A DNA stretch of 46,645 nucleotides from Elusimicrobia bacterium CG1_02_56_21 (GCA_001871115.1 MNUR01000001.1:1-46645); one strand, 5' to 3'. Counted from the stretch's first letter, positions 28,687 to 37,531 are shown. Translations and numbers: made by a program. The notes: a model not told the origin generated them from the sequence alone.

Positions 28687-30495
28687 ATGAAGACTTTGCT
28701 TTATCGGCGAAAGTTTTACCTCCCGGCAATTCTTATAGCCTGTTTCCTGTCCCCTGCTGTTTTGCCTCCGCCGGCCTTCTCCTATGAAGACCAGCTGACC
28801 ACCTCTGAAATGGAAGGCTCGCTCGAGGGCAGCAAGCTCAACGAAGTCTTCTCCCAATACCTTGCCACCATACAGATGTACGACCCGGAGAAAGCGACCC
28901 TGCTGGGGCTGCACGGCTCCGACAGCAAACTGACCTCCCGCTCGCAGGAGCGGGTTGCCCGCGAGCTCGAGGCCATCAAGCGGCTGCGCGGCAAGCTCAG
29001 AGAGATAAATAAAGATTCTATGTACTCCGGCCTCAGGGTGGACTATGAAGCTTTAGACCATATGCTGGAGGTCGACATTTACGAGATGGAGAAGCTGGGA
29101 CTCCTGGCCCTGCGCCCCCAGCAGTATCTCGAGCCGCTCTTCCTTGTTTACGAGATGATGAGCAGCGACTATGAAGATTATAATACCCGCGCTTCCAACG
29201 CCATTTCCCGCCTCAAGCAGTTCCCTGCCGTCCTTGAACAGGCCGAGCGTAACCTTTCCCGGCCCCCCGAAATCTGGACCCGGCAGGCAATAAGGCAGGC
29301 CGATGACGCCCTGAATTTCGTTTCGGATTTCATCCCTGTCTTCAGGGGTTATATCCAGTACGACCCGACCCTGAAAGTACAGGTAGAAGAAACCCTGGGA
29401 AAAGTGAAGGCTTCCCTGGTCCGCTATTCCGAATTCCTGAAAAAAGACGTCCTGCCCAATTCCGACGGGGATTTCAGAGCGGGAACCTATACCTACGGCT
29501 TTTACCTTGAGCGCCTGCACGCTCTCGACCTGACTCCCGGCTCCGCCTACAGCTACTCCAGGAAATCCTATAAAAAGGCCATGCAAAACCTCCGGAAGGA
29601 GGCGCTGACCATCGACGCAATGCTGGCCAAAGAGAAAGGCTGGAAAGGCGTTATGGACAAGCTTCCGAAAGAACACCCGCAGCCCGGAGAGGTCCTGAAG
29701 GTCTTTCAGGACGAGATGGACCGCGCTTACCAGCACTTTGACGAACACAAGGTTGTGGAATTCCCGCGGCAGCGTCTTCTTATCAAGAGGATGCCCGGCT
29801 TCATGACCTCTGTGCTGCCCTACGTGTATTACGCCCCCCCCTTTGCGCTCGACGATACCCGCGTTTCCGAGCTTTTTGTTCTGCTCCCCCCTGACAATGC
29901 TCCCGAGGCGGCCCGGGAGAGAATCCTTTCCTCAGGTTTTAATTACGCCCAGATAGAGCTGCTTGTCGCCTATTCGATAATGCCCGGCATGCATCTGCGC
30001 AGTTTTGAGGCTTCTTCCAACCGCTCGCGCATACGCCGTATCTCCCGCCAGCCCGTGGTGACCAACGGCTGGGCCTGCTATGCGGAACTGCTGGCGGAAG
30101 AGATGGGATATTATTCCTCCTATTGGTCCCGCTTTCTGCGCTGCTACGTGCGCGCGCTCCGCGCGGCCAGGTCCTACGCTGATACCGCCCTTCATACTAA
30201 AAAATGGGACGCTGCCCAGGCTTCCCGGTTCTTCCAGGACAATCTTTATATGTCCAAAGCCCAGGCTGACTCCGAGGTGCTTAAGCTCTCTCTGGCGCCT
30301 ACCGAGGGATTCAGCTTCATACTGGGTATGGACCGCATCCTCGAAATGCGCAAATATTACGAGCGCACCGAGGCCAAATACTTCGACCTGCGTAAATTCC
30401 ATACTATCTTCCTGAAGATGGGCGAGATCCCCATCGACCGGATACAGGAGGAGATGAAGAGGCTGAAGCGGGAGGAGAACAAGATAATAAGATGA
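28687..30495 (+). CDS. Exported DUF885-family protein lacking metal-ligand residues
   Basis: This 602-residue protein has a signal peptide (about residues 1-32, ending PPPAFSYE) and a helical DUF885 body, recognisable by ATLLGLHGSD and the C-terminal FDLRKFHTIFLKMGEIPIDRI. DUF885 members usually carry an HExxPGHH-type motif and a later EGW, considered zinc ligands of a peptidase. Here the first reads Tyr429-Ser-Ile-Met-Pro-Gly-Met-His436, and the second Thr459-Asn-Gly-Trp462. The HE pair, one His and the Glu are all replaced, so it is probably a non-enzymatic binding protein. A GAGGTGA Shine-Dalgarno precedes it, and its end overlaps the ABC ATPase gene. Confidence 0.75.
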   Translation: MKTLLYRRKFYLPAILIACFLSPAVLPPPAFSYEDQLTTSEMEGSLEGSKLNEVFSQYLATIQMYDPEKATLLGLHGSDSKLTSRSQERVARELEAIKRLRGKLREINKDSMYSGLRVDYEALDHMLEVDIYEMEKLGLLALRPQQYLEPLFLVYEMMSSDYEDYNTRASNAISRLKQFPAVLEQAERNLSRPPEIWTRQAIRQADDALNFVSDFIPVFRGYIQYDPTLKVQVEETLGKVKASLVRYSEFLKKDVLPNSDGDFRAGTYTYGFYLERLHALDLTPGSAYSYSRKSYKKAMQNLRKEALTIDAMLAKEKGWKGVMDKLPKEHPQPGEVLKVFQDEMDRAYQHFDEHKVVEFPRQRLLIKRMPGFMTSVLPYVYYAPPFALDDTRVSELFVLLPPDNAPEAARERILSSGFNYAQIELLVAYSIMPGMHLRSFEASSNRSRIRRISRQPVVTNGWACYAELLAEEMGYYSSYWSRFLRCYVRALRAARSYADTALHTKKWDAAQASRFFQDNLYMSKAQADSEVLKLSLAPTEGFSFILGMDRILEMRKYYERTEAKYFDLRKFHTIFLKMGEIPIDRIQEEMKRLKREENKIIR

Positions 30496-31229
30496 CCGTA
30501 CCCGCAGTTTTATTTACAGATGTTGAGAAAACCTATAAACGGCCCAGGCTGCTGGGAGCGGAATATCACGCTGCCTTAAAAGGCCTTTCTTTTGAAATTA
30601 AGGCCGGGGAAGTCACCGGCCTTCTGGGCCTTAACGGGGCCGGCAAAACCACTATAATGAAGCTGATAACCGGCCTGCTTTTCCCCACCGCGGGAATTGT
30701 GAGGGTTTTCGGACATTCACCTGCCGACAGCGCGGCCAAGGCCAGGGTGGGTTTTCTCCCCGAGCTGCCTTATTTCCCCCCGCAGATAAAGCCCGGAGAA
30801 GCGCTTTTCTATTACGGCCGGCTTTCAGGCATGGCTGGCGCAGAATTAGCCCCGGCCGTAGATTCCTCTATGGAGAAGACCGGTCTGAAGCCGCATGCCG
30901 GCAAGCGGATTTCCGAATTCTCAAAAGGAATGCTTCAGCGCCTGGGGCTTGCCCAGGCCCTGCTCCACAAGCCGGAGCTGCTCGTGCTCGACGAGCCCGT
31001 CAGCGGCCTCGATCCTCTTGCCATCCATGATATCCGCGCTCTCCTGGCCGGCCTTAACTCCGAAGGGCGCGCTATCTTTATTTCTTCTCACAGCATTTCC
31101 GAGGCCGAGAAGCTGTGCTCGAGGGTGCTGATAATGGTGAGAGGCTCCCTCGCCGCCACCGTAACCAGGGAGCACTGGGAGTCCTCTCCCGGCGGGCTTG
31201 AAAAGATATTTGTCGAGGCAGTGAAATGA
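30492..31229 (+). CDS. ABC transporter ATP-binding protein (ABC-2 export type)
   Basis: This 245-residue ATPase has Walker A GLNGAGKTTIM near residue 45, the signature EFSKGMLQRLGLAQAL, Walker B LLVLDEPVSGLDP and the switch His in FISSHS. The sequence resembles NatA/CcmA-like subunits of ABC-2 exporters rather than importers. Overlaps of four bases on both sides couple it to the DUF885 gene and to the permease gene. Confidence 0.92.
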   Translation: MTVPAVLFTDVEKTYKRPRLLGAEYHAALKGLSFEIKAGEVTGLLGLNGAGKTTIMKLITGLLFPTAGIVRVFGHSPADSAAKARVGFLPELPYFPPQIKPGEALFYYGRLSGMAGAELAPAVDSSMEKTGLKPHAGKRISEFSKGMLQRLGLAQALLHKPELLVLDEPVSGLDPLAIHDIRALLAGLNSEGRAIFISSHSISEAEKLCSRVLIMVRGSLAATVTREHWESSPGGLEKIFVEAVK

Positions 31230-31987
31230 ATATTATTTACCTGATCAGGGCCGTCGCGTTCAATTCGTTCTTTGAAAGCGTGCGCAACCGGTTTTTCACT
31301 CTTTTCGCCGTATTCGCCTTTACCGCTGTCTACGCCTCATTGCTGGCCGGAGTTATGGCCGTAGACCAGGAGGCCCGGGTGCTGGCCGATTTCGGGCTGG
31401 CCCTGATAGAACTTACCGCGCTGGCCTACGCTCTCTTCAGCGCTTCCTCGGCCTTGCTTAAAGAGGCGGAAACTAAAACCATCTACCTGGTGTTCTCCCG
31501 CCCGGTCCCGCGCTGGGCTTATCTTGCCGGCAAGCTGGCGGGGGCGCTTCTTACGGCCGCACTTATGCTTATCGTAATGGGCGGGATACATCTTTCTCTC
31601 CTCGCTTTCAGGGACTTCGGTCTGCCGGACTGTTATGCCTGGGCGCTGGCGGGAACTTTCCTTAAGCTGGCCGTCATAATCTCTTTCGCATTTTTTGTCT
31701 CTCTGTTTTCCACTTCGGCCGTTTCTACCCTGGTTATTTCCTCGGTAATGTGGACTCTCGGGCATTTCGCGGCGGAGACCCGCTTTCTGGCCGAGCAGGC
31801 CCCGGGGCTTAAAGGCGCAGCTTTTAAAATTTTGCTTTGGCTTATTCCCAACCTCCAGATTTTTAACGCCCGTGATTCGGCAGGCGCTGCCTGCGCTCTC
31901 GGACCGGCCGTATTCTTTTCAGCCGCCGCCTGGGTCGCCGCGTCCTATCTGGCCGCCCTTTGGATGCTTTCGCGGAAGGAGTTCTGA
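31226..31987 (+). CDS. ABC-2 type transporter permease
   Basis: This 253-residue membrane protein has about six hydrophobic helices, matching an ABC-2 permease subunit. The N-terminal half holds FNSFFESVRNRFFTLFAVFAFTAVYASLLAG, and a cytoplasmic loop contains the family-like ETKTIYLVFSRPVPRWAYLAGKL. It should pair with the preceding ATPase as a dimer. The substrate is unknown. Its stop shares one base with the start of the next gene. Confidence 0.88.
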   Translation: MNIIYLIRAVAFNSFFESVRNRFFTLFAVFAFTAVYASLLAGVMAVDQEARVLADFGLALIELTALAYALFSASSALLKEAETKTIYLVFSRPVPRWAYLAGKLAGALLTAALMLIVMGGIHLSLLAFRDFGLPDCYAWALAGTFLKLAVIISFAFFVSLFSTSAVSTLVISSVMWTLGHFAAETRFLAEQAPGLKGAAFKILLWLIPNLQIFNARDSAGAACALGPAVFFSAAAWVAASYLAALWMLSRKEF

Positions 31988-32736
31988 TGCGCGGGCGCGG
32001 CCTGCACCTTTTAGCCGCCGCCGCCCTGACCTGGGGGGCCGGCGGTTTTGCAGCCCGTAACTTCAGGAGTCCTTTTCCTCCTCCTTCGGAAATGCGGGTC
32101 CCCGCCGCCGGGGCTACAGGGGACATGCTCGCTCTCGCTCTGGGCGCCAGGCGCCTTTTTTCCGATGTCTGGTTCATCCGCCTGATGCAGTATTACGGCA
32201 CTGTCGAGGTGCACGACGACAAAGAACCGCAGGCCCGCGGAGCTGCAGAGCCCGCCGGCCACGAAGGGCATCATCATGAGCATGGGGAATTCGGAACGGG
32301 AAATTACCCCGAGTTCTTTTCCCGCGCGCGACATGTGCTTGAAGTAGACCATTCTTTTGTCGCGGCAGGACTTTACGGAGCGGCCTCTCTGGCTTTCAAC
32401 ATGCAGCGGGCCGGGGAAGCGGAAGAACTGCTGCGCTACGGCCTCAGGTATTCTCCGCGGGAGTGGAAGTATCTCAGCGTGCTGGCGGCCATAGGCTACA
32501 GCAAGGCCGACAACCCGGCTGCGGTGGCGCAAGCCATTGCTCCCCTTCTGAAAGACCCGGACTGCCCCGTAATGCTTAAGCAGCAGGCGGCATTTCTTAA
32601 TAAAAAACAGGGGAATTACGCCCTGGCCGCCGCAATTTACGCCGATATCCTGGCGACCTCCCACGACGAGGCCTATGTGAATAATGCCAGGAAACAGCTC
32701 GAGCTTCTAAGCAGGCATGAAATCCCCCCCAAATGA
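31987..32736 (+). CDS. Membrane-anchored TPR-like protein with His-rich segment
   Basis: I chose the ATG at 31987, which has AAGGAG five bases upstream and overlaps the permease stop (TGATG). This gives 249 residues. An N-terminal hydrophobic stretch (LHLLAAAALTWGAGGF) is followed by a polar region with a His/Glu-rich patch at residues 92-101 (HEGHHHEHGE), and then helical repeats with TPR-like spacing. The patch could bind Zn, Ni or Co. I do not recognise a named family. The tight coupling suggests it works with the ABC exporter and the glycosyltransferase. Confidence 0.7.
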   Translation: MRGRGLHLLAAAALTWGAGGFAARNFRSPFPPPSEMRVPAAGATGDMLALALGARRLFSDVWFIRLMQYYGTVEVHDDKEPQARGAAEPAGHEGHHHEHGEFGTGNYPEFFSRARHVLEVDHSFVAAGLYGAASLAFNMQRAGEAEELLRYGLRYSPREWKYLSVLAAIGYSKADNPAAVAQAIAPLLKDPDCPVMLKQQAAFLNKKQGNYALAAAIYADILATSHDEAYVNNARKQLELLSRHEIPPK

Positions 32737-33779
32737 ACATCCTTAACGTCTGCGACTCTTCTTCCTGGGATCTGGTAGCCTACCAGGCCCTGCATACGGC
32801 GGCCCGCTTTCTGAGGCTGGGCCATAACGCTGCGGTCTTGTGCCATAAGAATTCCAGGCTTCACGCGGAGTGCGTTAAACTTAAGGTGGGAACGCGGCCA
32901 CTTAATCTGGGGTCCAAATTCGGTTTTTTCGAGACCGGCGGATGGGATATAGTGCATTTTTATAATCCGTCCGGCATCTCTCCGCTCTCCCTGAAGAAAG
33001 CCCGGTCTGTTTCCAGAATTTTTATCACCCAGATAAAACTCGGCAGCCCGAAGACCTTTGAGAAACTTGCCCAGCTCCAGCCTTACGTAGACCTTTATAT
33101 CGGGGCTTGTAACTCCGTCCAGGAAGAGTTTTCCATCGCCGGGATAGAGCCCTGCCGCACCTTTATGGTCCCACCCGGCATAAACATCGGCCGCTGGGAA
33201 AGCGCCATGCTGATAAAGCCGGCGATGTTCAAAAAGCGCCCCTATAAGGTCGGAACCATCAGCATGGATACTACGCTTAAGGAGCAGGAACTGTTTCTGA
33301 TGATGGCGAAAGAGGTCCTGGACGTATTGCCGGAAACCAATTTTATGGTGGTAGGGGTCAGGGACGAAAGAATCCGGGAACTGGCCAGGGGGCTGGGGAT
33401 AAGCCATAAGGTGGACATTCTCTGGGAGCGCAGCGATATCCCGGAGGTCATGGCTATCATGCATATCTATGCAAAAACGGCCAGGCGCGAAGGGCTTTCT
33501 ATGTCTTTGATCGAGGCGCAGGCTTCTGGCGTGGCCTGCGTTATCCCCAGGCTTAAAGGGCTAAGTGATTTTACGGTGCATGAGCGCAACGGGATTATTG
33601 TCGAGCCGGGCGACCCCCTCTCGTGCGCCCGGGCGGTGATACGGCTTATCAGCGAGCCGGCTACCTGCCATAATATGTCAAAGATGGCTTTTGACTATGT
33701 AAACAACAATATGTCGGTGCCGGTGGTATGCAATATCCTGCAGCGCCTTTACGAAGATTCCCTGCAAAAACAGGTTTAA
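32733..33779 (+). CDS. GT-B glycosyltransferase (family 4-like)
   Basis: This 348-residue glycosyltransferase has an N-terminal MNILNVCDSSSWDLVAYQALHTAARFL that replaces the usual GG loop. The mid-hinge VVGVRDERIREL and the C-terminal donor motif RREGLSMSLIEAQASGVACV (E-x7-E) support a GT4-type fold. It is the last of five overlapping genes starting with the DUF885 gene, so its acceptor may be related to the exported substrate. The end is 21 bases from the convergent pseudopilin-like gene. Confidence 0.85.
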   Translation: MNILNVCDSSSWDLVAYQALHTAARFLRLGHNAAVLCHKNSRLHAECVKLKVGTRPLNLGSKFGFFETGGWDIVHFYNPSGISPLSLKKARSVSRIFITQIKLGSPKTFEKLAQLQPYVDLYIGACNSVQEEFSIAGIEPCRTFMVPPGINIGRWESAMLIKPAMFKKRPYKVGTISMDTTLKEQELFLMMAKEVLDVLPETNFMVVGVRDERIRELARGLGISHKVDILWERSDIPEVMAIMHIYAKTARREGLSMSLIEAQASGVACVIPRLKGLSDFTVHERNGIIVEPGDPLSCARAVIRLISEPATCHNMSKMAFDYVNNNMSVPVVCNILQRLYEDSLQKQV

Positions 33780-33800
33780 CCCCCGCACGGCATCTTCTGA

Positions 33801-34193
33801 TCAGAATTCGCTCCAGAACCTCCCTTTTAAATCCTTGTGCGAGCAGTCTATGTAGAGCAGGCCGAAATCCGGGTCCTGCGGATTGTTGACATAAGCCCAG
33901 CCCCCCGTATCTTTGATCACCATGGCGCCGGTATCTTTTACCGAGGCGCGCTTAAGATGTCCCGACAGCTTCAGTTCCGGGGGCGCTTCCAGCGTTCCGG
34001 CTCTCAGGGTCTCTTCGAATGAAGCGGGCAGGCGCTTGTATTGCTGGCGGTATAGCTCAAGGGACAGGCGCAGGCCCGAAAGCTTGCGCACTACATCAGC
34101 GGGGGGCATTCCGTAGCTTATGAAGTAAGCGCTCCAGGTCCCGGCTGTAATTACCGCGGCAAGCGCTAAAAATTTTTTTTTAGAAACCGGCAT
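33801..34193 (-). CDS. Pseudopilin-like membrane-anchored protein (GspG-like body)
   Basis: I chose the ATG at 34193, which has GGAGG four bases upstream, giving 130 residues. An N-terminal hydrophobic helix (FLALAAVITAGTWSAYFISYG) precedes a helix of the pseudopilin kind (LSGLRLSLELYRQQYKRLPASFEETLRAG). A GGWAYVNNPQDPDFGLLYIDC region recalls the GspG C-terminal. The prepilin peptidase motif GFTLIE is absent, so it is either unprocessed or a derived relative. No secretion genes are nearby; its function is unknown. Confidence 0.6.
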   Translation of the reverse strand: MPVSKKKFLALAAVITAGTWSAYFISYGMPPADVVRKLSGLRLSLELYRQQYKRLPASFEETLRAGTLEAPPELKLSGHLKRASVKDTGAMVIKDTGGWAYVNNPQDPDFGLLYIDCSHKDLKGRFWSEF

Positions 34194-34366
34194 ATCGCCT
34201 CCATCTCTAAATCCTATCAAAAATGCTATGGACTGCGGAATTTAGTAGAATAGGATTGTCCCGATATCACCGGCTTCCAGCCAGGTTATTGCCGCAAATC
34301 ATACGGTTAATTGATTTATAATGGTTACAATCGGGATCTAATCCGCGCTATGATTATATCTATATC

Positions 34367-35719
34367 ATGAACATATTGTGCCTTAACTGCGGAAGCTCTT
34401 CCGTGAAGTATTCTCTGTTCGACTGGCAGGCCAAAACCCCTTTAGCCTCCGGCGTCGTCGAGCGGGTCGGGATCGAGGGCTCTTCGATCAGCCACGAGGC
34501 CTCGGGCCGGGACAAGGTCATAGTTAAAAAAGACTGCCAGACCCATAAAGAAGCGATAGCGCTTATCCTGACCACGCTGACAGGCCCTGATACCGGCGTT
34601 CTCGGCAGCCTCTCTGAGATCTCTGCCGTGGGGCACCGGGTAGTGCACGGCGGAGAAAGATTCGTTAAATCCGTCATCATAGACAACAAGATCCTCGAAG
34701 CTTTTCGCGAACTTTCCGCACTCGCCCCGCTGCATAACCCCCCCAATATCGAGGGTATAGTAGCCGCCCGTGAACTTATGTCCAGGATCCCCCATATGGC
34801 GATCATGGACACCGCGTGGCACCAGACAATGCCGCCCTCCTCCTACACTTACGCCCTGCCGCGCAAATGGTACTGGAAGTACGGCATTCGCCGCTACGGG
34901 TTCCACGGGACGTCTTTCCTCTACGTGGCGAAGCGCGCGGCCGTGCTGCTGAAAAAAGATCCTTTCAAAACCAGCGTGGTCATCTGTCATATCGGCAACG
35001 GCGCCTCGGTTAATGCCGTGAAGAACGGGGTTTCCTACGATACCAGTATGGGCTTTACCCCGCTGGAAGGACTTGTGATGGGAACCCGCGCCGGCGACCA
35101 TGACCCGGCTATCCCCCTTTATGTCATGGCCCGCGAGAACATGACCCCGCGCGAAATGGACGGGATGCTTAATAAGAAGTCGGGCATTCTGGGCATCACC
35201 GAGCAATATACGGACCGCCGCGACGTGGAAGCGGCCGCGGAGCATGGCGACGAGCGCGCGAAGCTGGCTATCGAGATAGAAACTTACCGCATAAAGAAGT
35301 ATATAGGCGCCTACGCCGCCGCGGTAGGCGGAATTGACGCGGTGGTATTCACCGCAGGGGTGGGAGAGATGGGCCCGGTGACCAGGGCCGGCGCGCTGCA
35401 GGATATGGATTTCCTGGGCATAAAATGCGACAGCGGCCTCAACAAGATCTCCAGAACCCGCAACGCCGAAACCGATATTTCAGCCAAAGGCTCCAAGGTC
35501 AAGGTTCTCGTCATTCCTACCGACGAAGAGAGGGTGTTCGTAGAGGACGTGGCCGGGCTTCTCGACGACTCTTACGATATTCATACCCGCTTTCATTACA
35601 CCTTCCAGGATACCGCCTACCGCAATAAACTGCGGGACGAAGCCTTTGCAAAACAATGCGCCATGAAGCCGGCCCTGCTCAAGGTAGAGGCCAACCCGCC
35701 GGCCATCTCTCGCCGCTAG
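34367..35719 (+). CDS. ackA: Acetate kinase with C-terminal extension
   Basis: This 450-residue enzyme interconverts acetate plus ATP with acetyl phosphate. Diagnostic segments are LCLNCGSSSVKYSLFD, GHRVVHGGERF, MDTAWHQTMP, RRYGFHGTSFLYVA, CHIGNGASVNAVKNGVSYDTSMGFTPLEGLVMGTRAGDHDPAI and VFTAGVGEMGPVTR. Typical proteins are near 400 residues. Here about 45 residues follow the usual end (VIPTDEERVFVEDVAGLLDD), with a charged helix and a KVEANPPAISRR tail. No pta gene is adjacent. The ATG has no evident Shine-Dalgarno sequence. Confidence 0.93.
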   Translation: MNILCLNCGSSSVKYSLFDWQAKTPLASGVVERVGIEGSSISHEASGRDKVIVKKDCQTHKEAIALILTTLTGPDTGVLGSLSEISAVGHRVVHGGERFVKSVIIDNKILEAFRELSALAPLHNPPNIEGIVAARELMSRIPHMAIMDTAWHQTMPPSSYTYALPRKWYWKYGIRRYGFHGTSFLYVAKRAAVLLKKDPFKTSVVICHIGNGASVNAVKNGVSYDTSMGFTPLEGLVMGTRAGDHDPAIPLYVMARENMTPREMDGMLNKKSGILGITEQYTDRRDVEAAAEHGDERAKLAIEIETYRIKKYIGAYAAAVGGIDAVVFTAGVGEMGPVTRAGALQDMDFLGIKCDSGLNKISRTRNAETDISAKGSKVKVLVIPTDEERVFVEDVAGLLDDSYDIHTRFHYTFQDTAYRNKLRDEAFAKQCAMKPALLKVEANPPAISRR

Positions 35720-35724
35720 AACCC

Positions 35725-36726
35725 ATGAAAGATATCCGCTCCGAAATATTCACGCCGCTCGCCGCGCTGATAGCGCTCTGTGCGGCCGGAGTAAGCGGCT
35801 ATTCTTCAATAGAGGGCTGGGGCTTCCTCGACAGCCTTTATATGACGGTAATTACGCTGGCCACCATCGGCTACGGAGAAACCCATCCGCTCAGCGCCGC
35901 GGGCAGGTATTTCACCATCTTCCTCATCCTCGGCGGCATAGGCGTAATGACGTACATCTTTACAAGCATAACCGAGCTTTTGCTGCAGGGCGGTTTCAAA
36001 GAAGCTATCCGGAGGTTTAAAATGCAGGGGAAACTTGAAAGACTGGCGAACCATTATATAGTCTGCGGCGCAACCCGCCCGGGCCTGAGCGTCTGCGAGG
36101 AATTGTCCAAGACGGGCAGGCCGTTCTCGCTGGTCGTGCTTGAGGACGGGGAAGTTAAAAAGTATATGGCGCGCGGCTGGTGCTCTGTAAGCGGCGACGC
36201 CTCTTCCTGCGCCGTGCTGGAGGCTTCCGGGATAAAGAAGGCCCTGGGTATATTCTGCGCGCTTTCAAACGATAAAGACAACGCTTTCATAGCCATCACC
36301 GCGAAGGGCCTTAATCCGGGCATAAAGGTAGTAACGGTGCAGAACGAGCATAACACGGAAATGACGGATAAGCTGACAAGGGCCGGGGCGGATATAGTGA
36401 TAAACCCTTCCCATATCGGCGGGCTCCGCATGGCTTCCGAAATGCTCCGTCCCGCTGCGGTCAAGTTCCTCGATTCTATGCTTCGGGGACAGAAGGCCGG
36501 GGCGCGGTTTGAGGATATAACGGCGGGCCAGGGAGCCGAGGGCCGGGAACTGGGGAAATTCAAAGGAGCCGATATCAAGGGAGCCCTGGTGGTAGCTCTT
36601 AAAAAACCCGGCAATAATTCTTATGAGCTTAACCCTTTGCCCGGCGTTATCCTTAAAAAAGGGGATGTCCTGGTAGCCCTTGGAACCCCTGAACAACTTA
36701 AGTCCTTAAGCTCTTCCCTTGCCTGA
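35725..36726 (+). CDS. Two-TM potassium channel with RCK (TrkA-N/TrkA-C) domains
   Basis: The start at 35725 is five bases after the ackA stop and gives 333 residues; the longer open frame begins inside ackA. TM1 (LAALIALCAAGVSGYS) is followed by the pore helix and selectivity filter TLATIGYGETHP, then TM2 (YFTIFLILGGIGVMTYIF). A cytosolic RCK N domain starts at HYIVCGATRPG, and a TrkA-C domain makes up the last 80 residues. This is a ligand-gated K+ channel of the MthK/YugO type. Its operon position with ackA could be accidental. Confidence 0.9.
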   Translation: MKDIRSEIFTPLAALIALCAAGVSGYSSIEGWGFLDSLYMTVITLATIGYGETHPLSAAGRYFTIFLILGGIGVMTYIFTSITELLLQGGFKEAIRRFKMQGKLERLANHYIVCGATRPGLSVCEELSKTGRPFSLVVLEDGEVKKYMARGWCSVSGDASSCAVLEASGIKKALGIFCALSNDKDNAFIAITAKGLNPGIKVVTVQNEHNTEMTDKLTRAGADIVINPSHIGGLRMASEMLRPAAVKFLDSMLRGQKAGARFEDITAGQGAEGRELGKFKGADIKGALVVALKKPGNNSYELNPLPGVILKKGDVLVALGTPEQLKSLSSSLA

Positions 36727-36770
36727 CCGGAAACTGCGGAGATCGCCAGTTTATAGCGGCTTTTCTGGCT

Positions 36771-37491
36771 CTAGTAATGTGACGCACCGCCCCGCGGTAG
36801 GCGGGGCCCTTTAAGAGTTCCGCAGTCCACTCCCTCCAGAATCTGGCCCCGTTTATACGCATGCTTGTCTCCACCCCGGAAAGAATCTCTTCGACCGGGC
36901 TTTCTTTTCCCAGCTGTCCCCGATATAGCCCACGGCAGGGGCTCTTCCCGGCCCGGCGGGCAGGTCCAGTATCCGGCCTGCCCCTTCCGGAGCTCCGTAT
37001 TTAAGACCGTGCTCTGCGTAAATTTTCGCGAGCAAAGCGTTCTCGCGGACTCCGGCCCAGCCGATATAGACGCAGCGGGAGCGGCGGCTTCCATTTAACC
37101 AGGTTTTTTTGTCTTTATCGCCGCGGTATGGAAGCCAGCGCTATATCGAATTTCCCTTTTACGCTTCCGGCCGGGATTTTGTCCCGGGCGGCGGGCAGGC
37201 GATCCGTGTTCCTGATCTCCTTCCCCCTCAACCGGCCCTTAATATTTTCAGCATAGCGGCTGAAGAGTCCACGCGCATTACGCTTTTTGCCGCCGCGGCA
37301 AGCGGGAGTCCGTAGCCCCCTGTTCCGCAGCCAATGTCCAGCAAAGCCTTCCGTCTCAATTCAACGCCCGTGGGGGCCGGCAGGCGCAGGATACGCCGGG
37401 TCTTTTTAAGCGTAGCCGGCTGAAAGGGCGGGGGGCAGCTGAGGGCCCGGCTGTTCCAGAACTCTTTTTGATTTTCAGGGGTGGTTTCCAT
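36771..37491 (-). pseudogene. Decayed class I SAM-dependent methyltransferase gene
   Basis: The N-terminal 87 codons are intact (METTPENQKEFWNSRALSCPP..., with SAM motif LLDIGCGTGGYGLPLA). The frame then closes after MLKILRAG. Homologous-looking sequence continues in shifted frames. One block reads RNTDRLPAARDKIPAG to KFDIALASI. A short block reads AIKTKK then MEAAAPAA. A longer one reads YIGWAGVRENALLAKIYAEHGLKYG to DSWEKKARS, and a last reads PVEEILSGVETSMRINGARFW. At least four frameshifts are needed to restore one protein. The gene lies convergent to the potassium-channel gene and next to a sugar transporter. Confidence 0.85.
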
Positions 37492-37531
37492 ATGGTTTTC
37501 ATACGTGTTGCCTAGAGCCGCTTATTATAGT

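Noticed and set aside
31960..31986. Earlier ATG for the His-rich TPR-like gene
   Set aside because: It lies inside the permease gene; the ATG at 31987 has a well-placed AAGGAG and the usual overlap with the upstream stop.
36771..37491. Programmed frameshifting in the methyltransferase
   Set aside because: At least four separate shifts and stops would be required, which fits gene decay rather than recoding.
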